Source of the DNA: Halichondria panicea
Lineage: Eukaryota; Porifera; Demospongiae; Suberitida; Halichondriidae
Assembly (NCBI RefSeq): GCF_963675165.1
Contig: NC_087388.1
Coordinates: 2,892,800 to 2,956,799 of the forward strand
Length of the DNA: 64,000 nucleotides
Direction of reading: 5' to 3'
Part shown: piece after piece, positions 57,124-64,000 of the stretch
How the letters are laid out: every line of letters begins with the position of its first letter
Numbering within the stretch: the first letter of the stretch is position 1
Made by a program: the position numbers and the translations under genes
Notes under the pieces: generated by a model
The model's database searches: none
What the model was told of the DNA's origin: nothing
What the model saw: the letters and a program-made list of their open reading frames with translations, nothing else

Positions 57124-58081
57124 CTAAAATTCCTTGATATGATTTTTCAAATCGAGCACCGAGTTATCTAACTCGTACATTCTTCCTCTCCACTTGAACG
57201 CCATTGGAGCCTCACTCTCCTTAGCACCCTCACTGTACACAAAGAACCGGCTCAATTCAAGAGCCAAACTGGATTTGACTAGACCAACTCCTCCCAAATG
57301 CTCAGGGCCAGTGTGGTACACACGACCACTTTCAGGGAGCATACACAGCTTTTCAGGCTCGAAAGGTACTGAAAGAATGTTTCCAGTCCCACCATATGAC
57401 AACCTTTCAATACTTTCCACTTTTGAAGTGTTCGTAGGTCGTTCAGAAACGTTTTGGCTAAGAGAGTCTTCTAAATTTGTCAGGCCATGATTTTCAAGTA
57501 CATTGGTTGAGTGGATAACTGGTTCTATTTGCCCACATGTCTCTATGTCTTCAATAACGTGGCCATTGTGATCCAACAAGTGTGTGTAGACAATGGGAAG
57601 ATCATCACAACGAATATAGTTAGTCTCTGGACCACAGGGTGATATAAATGGGAATTCATCTTGATATCGACCACTTGTATTAGGCTTTACACGACGGAAA
57701 AAGAAAGCAAGAAACTTCTTATCTGTGACAGAAGGGTCATGATAAAGTTGTATACACTGTTTACGATGTATGTTGGACACACACCTTTAAAGCAGGTAAT
57801 AAAATTTTTTACTTTGGTATCATCCAGAAACAACTGTAAGGAGAAACACACCATGATTATACGTAGATCTCAATCTACACACACATAGTTTAACATGTAC
57901 TTGTGTACTCCTGAGTAGACTACAGTAGATCTATAGTTTATATAATTATCCTCACCTGTCCCTGATGATCTATGAAGTAAAAGTATTCCCTTTTCTTCGA
58001 GGACAGGAACTGGCCTTGCACATAACTAAGTTTTCTACAAAAAGTGGGCCTAAGTAGCAATCTTCTTACATTTGTAAACAT
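57124..58081 (-). CDS. C8orf82: UPF0598 protein, C8orf82 homologue
   Basis: Three exons close to 257 residues: 58081-57956, 57833-57785 and 57722-57124. The N-terminus MFTNVRRLLLRPTFCRK is basic and hydroxylated without acids, as in a mitochondrial presequence. Then come the family motifs 'SYVQGQF', 'KREYFYFIDHQGQLFLDD', 'KNFITCFKDKKFLAFFFRR', 'SGRYQDEFPFISPCG', 'YIRCDDLPIVYTHL', 'LSVPFEPEKL', and 'HLGGVGLVKSSLALELS'. Function is unknown. Compared with the human protein (216 residues) there is an extra polar segment of about 45 residues between THLL and LSYGG. The 62-bp intron 2 is unusually short; without it the frame would shift. It lies 354 bp downstream of RELCH on the same strand. Confidence 0.93.
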
Positions 58082-58435
58082 CTTTTCATTTGGAAAAGAG
58101 CATCCCATCTAGAAACCAATCATGAATGTTGGTTTTGATCTTCAATGGCAACTGTGTCAACTCCAAGAACTTCTTTAAACAATTTTGTTGGCTTAGTTAT
58201 ATAGTATGGTACTACAGAGATTTGTGACTAATGTTGCAAATACAAGTTTGGTAATAAAAACACACGTTCAATTGTCGGGATAAACAAAATGCTCATTGTT
58301 TGATAGGCAATTGTTGTGATGCTAAATAAAAACGAGGACATGCACGCATTCAAGCAATCAGTAACTCATTCGTATTTCAGTGCTAGGGAAGAATCAACAA
58401 ACTGATAAAAATACATCTATGTGCTGTAACTTAAA

Positions 58436-61400
58436 TTAATTTCTTCTTTTAAAAAACTTGCTTGGTGAAATGGCTAGGTCTGACCTATCAAAGTTTGGTT
58501 TGAGTTTGCTGAAGAAAGCACTGGCTTTTTTGTCAAGTCCACTCACTCCACTCACTCCAGACGGTTCTGCCGACCTAATTAACGAATTGTACAGAGGAAT
58601 AATAAAAGTGTATAATTAGGTTTTGATATGCATGCATGTACACGCACTCCTGCACACGTCCAGTCCTGTATAATTATTAATTCTGCTTATCAGCAGACTA
58701 GATTTTGTCACGTATTGGATGTGGTTCGACTCTTTCGAACTACACCACAGCATAAGCACAAACTTCTGTGAGAACACTGTTTATCCCACTATACTGACAA
58801 GTTACGCAATCAGCGAGCACTTGTAAGTTACATGTAACTTACTGGTCTTGTTTTTGGTACTCTGTGATTTTGGAGTTGCATTTGGAAATCAAATCTGCAA
58901 CTGTCGACTGTAGGATCATAAAACGCATAAAAATAGAACCTATAAATAAGACACATAAACTGCACAACTAACCAGGCAACGAAAATACGTATAGCGTGTA
59001 ATTTGTGTAGGGTAAAAATTCCGTTATTTTCGTAGGCAAGCTGACCTCAACAAAAAATTTCCCCACGAAAACCTTTAAGCGTAGTTTACCGGAACGCATG
59101 CAAACAGTGCATGTGATGAAGCGAAATCAGCAACCAAATTTTTACTTACAAAAATCACTATGTTCAAGGTAAACACATTTTTATCCCATGAAAACTACTC
59201 GCTAATTTACAATGTACAATGTACATGTATTAAACGCTTAATATGATTTTGTTTGGGATATTAAATAAATACACCTAATCTGCACTACTCACCATTTTGT
59301 CAGGGTTAAGCTCTTTAATGTCTCGCTCAAGACACTCCAGACCAGGCAGAAGAGAAGCGACCAGCAGGTCAACAGAGATAAAGCAACCGGCTATGTTTTT
59401 ATATGCCTCGAGCAATCCATCTATAACATCTCTACGTTTTGTGATGTTGCTGGAGACGTTGTTGGCTTCTGCTATGCTGCCAAGGCGAGGGATGATGACT
59501 GTGGTACACAACGAACAGATATGAATCATTGTGAAGCATAACTACCCCCTAAGCTAATAATGCTCTTCATGTAATAAAAGCAATTAAGTGCACTTATAAC
59601 AATTTAATACTCACATTCATCCCTGAACACGGGGTCAGCTCTGGGTCCAATCTTAGCCAGTGTTTTGAGCACTCCCATTAAGAGCTGGTGGTCAACGTTT
59701 GACAGGTCCTTGGCAACAAAAAGCTCAAACTGCTCGTGAACACGAACTAGGATCTGTGTGTGTGTGTGTGTGTGTACATGTATATAAGGGATACTGTTGG
59801 ATCTCCAAAAGTGGATCCTATCAAAGTGGGCAACCTCACTACGTGTACCCATATAAGGTGGCGACGTAGCGTCATGATCATGTGTGGGTATATTATATAG
59901 ATTGTATGTGCTGTACTGTACACATGTAACACTATAGTGTGTGCAATGCTTCAACATCATTAAACACTAAGTGGTACATGCATGTAATTCACGTACATCT
60001 TTGCTGGTAGCAGTCTCCATGATCGTGCCAAAGCTAGCAATTGTGTCCACTCTCACTGAACTGTACAGGTACAATAATTATGAGCAACCAGTTATGAGAC
60101 ATGATAATAATACACTGTCTAACAATACTAATGGAGGACACACTACTGTATGCGTAATGATGCAGACAATAAGTGCTCACATTTCCGAGTCTCTTGCTAG
60201 CTTGGTCAACTGGGGCATCACAGTCTTCATCATCAGTGACTCTTCCATCCCTCGCACCATCACCTGATCAAGGCCAATTTAATACAGTTCCACACATACA
60301 ATAATACACGTACATGTACTTAATTCCACACACATTATACATGTAAGCAGGTAGTCAAATGTACATGTACAAGTGGTGTAGCTCAAATCAATATTAATAT
60401 GGACCTTCAAAAGTGGACCCTCTTAAAGTGGGCAACCTCACTACAGGTATCAATTAGTGTTGCTTATTAATCGCTTGAGGTTGATACTCCTAAATGAAAT
60501 GTTGCTAGCCCCATTAGATACAATGTACTAAGAACGCAAATACAAAATCGTGTACCCCATATAAGGTGGCGACGTAGCGGCGAACTTGGAAGGATGAGTG
60601 AGTGGCCAGCTCCTGCAACACTCCTAAAACAATGATGTGCAATTTCCGATCTCTCTTGAGCTCTGAAAGAGATGCGGCGAGGCTGTCCACTGGAGCAAAG
60701 TATAGAGCCATGTCTACTACGATGCTACGCAGGTAGCCACAGAGCAACTTCTCATCCTGTCAAGTGTATACAAGTACATGTATGTGAATGTGCGCAACAA
60801 CAAGTTGTGAACATGTACACCAATCCACAGCCTAGCATAACTACACTGTACAATGTACATTTAATGACACATTTGATCATGGGTAAGTACACATACATGA
60901 CTTATACATGTACAATGTACGTCTGTCAGATGATTGAGCATTTATTTTTACTACACCAATATCTTTTTTGTACGTGTAAGTTGAATTTTCAACATGGCAT
61001 TAAAACACATGTACACTGTACCTTTGTGAACGTAGCCAGTACTCCTGCAAGGTAGGCCACCAGTACTGGAGTCGTGACCTTTGTGGAACCTTCGGCCAGA
61101 GCTTTTCCAGCATTTTGGGGTAGCTTTAGACACACCTCAAAGAATGGTATGATCTGTGGGTTACATTGTACATGTATGTCATTTGAAATCATTGTTGTGG
61201 CCCAGTAGCTAATAACAACAGCCTGAACTACATGTTGTATATATGGATTTAGCAATAACTCTGCCAGCTATACATACTAGTACTAGGAACCATTTAAATT
61301 TCCCGAGCACAACTACGACGTGGTGCCCGTGTGCATTTATGCTACAATGAATAAAGGTACATCATGTGGCAATTCACAACATTATGAGGGCAGAACACAT

Positions 61401-64000
61401 TAATTGTGTGAGCTTGAATTAAACAATCCATTTTAGTATTTAATTGTGCCTCACCACAGCATGTGTGTAAGTGTGCCCCAAGTAGATGCAGTAGTTGGAG
61501 AGGAGGAGGATGAGTCTGTGGACCAGCTCAGGCTGTTCAAACCCCAGGGCCACAAGCACTCTCACCAGCTTGTTCAGACTGTTCAGTGCACACGTAAGAT
61601 GTATGCGTGTGATGTGGATCGAGTGTTGAATTACGGGGTAATGCAGTACCAAGTCAATTTTTTTTGGCCTAGGCTTACGTATGTTACCTGTGGCTTCTGC
61701 TTGCCCCTCGAGGTAGCCTTTATTAGGGGGGGTTACTTTATACACAAAGCTGCGCACCCAAACGCACTTTAGGAATATGTAGTCTAAGAGTATAGATTGC
61801 ACTTACAACTCATTCTGGAACCACTCTAAACTGGTCCATGGCTTGTAAGTTGCACTGCTGACCTCCTTCTGAAAAGCAGCCACTAATACTGTCAGCTTGC
61901 TGCTATCTCCAATGATGACCTCAATGTCTAATAGCGGAGAACTAGGTTTGGGGAACGTCACTGCAAAGAATAGATGCGGTGTAAAAGAATTTAGATGATA
62001 ATGCAAAAATAAGCAAATTCATAGAAAATGGAAAAGATGGTGGTGTCAAGAATGGGTATGGAGATGGTAACAAGAATACCCTTTTTATTGGGATCACTTG
62101 ACCATACATGTACATCTCGTGGACCCAATAAGGGTGTTCTAGTAACACACACATGTATACACACAGACAATGTGGGTACAGTATACATGAATGTAGGTAT
62201 TAAGGATATGGGTGATCTCACTGGACATAGCTACAGTAGGTAGAGTGTGTACATCTTTACATACAGTACGTCTAATAGAGAGTTACTATATGTACCTTTC
62301 TGAGTGCTCTCCTCACTCTCTGAAAGGGTGTCACGGTAAGGACCTGCAAAAAGAAACAATGTACATTTAGCTACATGGTATTCGTACAGTATCTAAGTGT
62401 ACATAATGCATGTACACCAAGAGCTCTTCTGGCATACATGCATGATAATTATGCTGGGGGAAATCGATGGTCAATCTTTATCGGCGTGCTCATACAGTAC
62501 ACATGTACATGTACCTTGTACAACAAAAGTCAATTGAGTCAAAGAAGGTGGGAACATGGCTAATGTTTTACACTGCTCTATATTAATAGTACCATACGCC
62601 TTTATACTCCAGATCGTACTACAAGTGACAATTGAGAAGTACCCAACTTACAATGTACACTGTACATGGATAGTGAGCAAATTTATACGAGAAGTACACT
62701 GTACACACCTACATGTATAACTTACAATGTACACATGCAGTGAAGGGCACTATGCAACACTTCTGGTCCAGGATTACGATATACGTACATGCATCAGGGT
62801 TTCATCTAGGATGAAAAGTTGGGGGGGAATTTCGGTGCACGTAAGCGGCTGATGTTGTACTAATAATAACGATGGTGTCATAAAAATTATGTACTAATGA
62901 GATTGTACTAATGTGACAATGTACAACATTTGGGGGAGGGGGGGGGAAGAAGCTGAGCATTTTGGGGGAGAAGGTTCACCCCTGCCACCCTCACTAGATG
63001 AAACCCTGTGCTTGTATAGTGTTCAGTATGTACTGTTACTGCATAGTAATACCTGACAGGAGTATTGTGGCTAGGTGCCAGGGAATGAGATGGGTAAGGG
63101 TGAGGATGTGATGCTGGGACTGCTCCACGGCTCCACTGTCACCATCAGACCGATTCACTTGCTGCACGTGTGGGGTCGTTTGAATATCAGTTAGTATCAG
63201 AGCATAGATAATAGAGCATAGAAATATTGTTCACAGGTTTCATCACTTGCTGACATCCAGTCTAGATCTTTAGTAGTGCAGCCATACATTCGAACAAAGC
63301 AGCATAAATGGAGACTAGCTTGTCTCTATTATCCATGGTCAGAGCTAGGCAATGTTCGTGCATGTTACCCAAAGCCTCACAAGTAAAACTATATACACGT
63401 ACATGTACATGCATGTACATACATGTATACATCAACCGACCTTGACACATGTAAGCAGCTGGTGTAGGAAGTAGGAGAGCATCTCTTTCTCCAGAGTTCC
63501 CAGCTCAAAAGCCCATGCAGCTAGGGCCGGCAGCAACACCGAGTACGTTGTGGACACTACAAGTTGAGAGCGATCGGTGATAGCTTTGAGGAGAAGCTCC
63601 CAGCAAGAGCTGAACTTTGCCTCATCGTCTGTGAAAGCCACGATGATTCCTAGTGATCGTGCCACAGCTTGACGGACACTCTCGGCTGGGTCCTCCGATA
63701 GCATCTGTTTAAGCATGGAGAGAACTAGAGAACCTCGCAGCTCAGCCTGTGTGTGTGTGTGACAAGGATAGGGGTGGAAGATATGAATAGCTGCATATGC
63801 GTGGGCGGGTGGGTTGCGAACGCTATATATGAATAATTATATTGATACTCACTGGAATGTAAGGTGCCAAGACCCCACAGGACTCGGCTACTAGTAGTCT
63901 TCTCTCAGAGTATTTGTCATTTATCTGTAGTTAAATAAAGCATAACACGCATAAGCTGTGCATAGAGTGCTAGAAAACACATTGCTTCTGACAACACACA
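58436..64000 (-). CDS. RELCH: RELCH homologue (LisH, coiled-coil and HEAT repeats), 3' part
   Basis: RAB11-binding protein that helps deliver cholesterol from recycling endosomes to the trans-Golgi via OSBP. Only the C-terminal HEAT part is in the window; the N-terminus lies beyond 64000. Exons from the right, approximate where not exact: 63924-63853, 63746-63441, about 63163-63052, 62343-62290, 61961-61806, 61590-61455, 61153-61021, 60756-60556, 60264-60184, 60060-59997, 59755-59617, 59500-59293, 58910-58840 and 58575-58436. Diagnostic steps are 'ERRLLVAESCGVLAPYIP', 'VRQAVARSLGIIVAFTDDE', 'FGTIMETAT', 'IGPRADPVFRDE' and 'CFISVDLLVASLLPGLE'. The C-terminus is 'FFSKLKPNFDRSDLAISP' and KFFKRRN. 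The exon around 63360-63255 that is open on this strand does not fit the family and I leave it out. Confidence 0.92.
59752..59776. repeat. (TG)n microsatellite in RELCH intron
   Basis: About 12 TG units directly next to a RELCH exon start. Confidence 0.9.

Noticed and set aside
57781-57840. Reading UPF0598 exon 3 from MSNIHRKQCIQLYHD
   Set aside because: Splicing 57784-57723 as a 62-bp intron joins FITCFK directly to DKKFLAFFFRR, as the family requires; the Met-start version would lose the N-terminal third.
58469-58620. Plus-strand 49-codon frame MARSDLSKFGLSLLKKAL...
   Set aside because: It is the reverse complement of the last RELCH exon, whose minus-strand product fits the RELCH C-terminus and is followed by its stop.
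63262-63450. Minus-strand 62-residue frame in a RELCH intron ('EALGNMHEHCLALTMDNRDK')
   Set aside because: Protein-like, but it has no counterpart in the RELCH family at this position and ends in a stop without a donor site. Kept out of the gene model.
1-64000. CRISPR-like arrays or bacterial operons
   Set aside because: No regularly spaced repeats; spliceosomal introns and animal genes throughout.

Overview
The window is nuclear DNA from an animal. Genes are split into many short exons with GT...AG introns, and the gene set is metazoan: MARCHF6, KATNB1, SSR1, LENG1, an SLC6 transporter, CTU2, C8orf82 and RELCH. Genes are tightly packed, several pairs are head-to-head about 270-350 bp apart, and small inverted-repeat transposons and the palindrome TACATGTA are abundant. 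I read this as a compact non-bilaterian genome, most likely a sponge. That placement is inference; no marker in the window proves it.

Layout. 1-7.9 kb is gene-poor and full of relics: a LINE 3' end, a decayed HECT-domain gene, a decayed integrase-core gene, a GCC-rich minisatellite, and three tRNA-Pro(TGG) genes embedded in duplicated spacers and a large foldback element. 7.9-21.6 kb (+) is MARCHF6, whose introns carry many transposons, including a 1.35-kb mariner-like element with its own accessory ORF and a pair of nested MITEs whose order of insertion can be read. 21.8-27.3 kb (-) is a WD40 gene with an intronless MIF4G-domain gene nested antisense in one intron. 28.0-28.5 kb (-) is a small two-helix membrane protein, head-to-head with KATNB1 (28.9-33.7 kb, +). 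33.7-37.1 kb is mostly repeats. LENG1 (-) and SSR1 (+) are head-to-head at 38.6/38.9 kb. The SLC6 transporter (-) ends at 42.3 kb. It shares an upstream region with the first of two intronless, convergent paralogues (47.8-50.3 kb) that look like secreted or membrane-anchored beta-lactamase-fold pseudoenzymes. CTU2 (+) starts head-to-head with the second paralogue. After a foldback-rich spacer come C8orf82 (-) and the 3' part of RELCH (-), which runs off the right edge.

The genes do not form one pathway. MARCHF6 (ER-associated degradation) and SSR1 (translocon) act at the ER membrane, RELCH in endosomal sterol transport, CTU2 in tRNA thiolation, and KATNB1 in microtubule severing. Exon models were built by hand from splice sites and reading frame. 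For CTU2, KATNB1, SSR1, SLC6, LENG1, C8orf82 and the WD40 gene the reading frame closes across every junction. For MARCHF6 one junction (about 13.68-13.90 kb) does not close in my model. The best material for novelty is the 7-bp-TSD MITE family (including a 33-bp miniature copy), the accessory-ORF mariner-like element, and the convergent pseudoenzyme pair.
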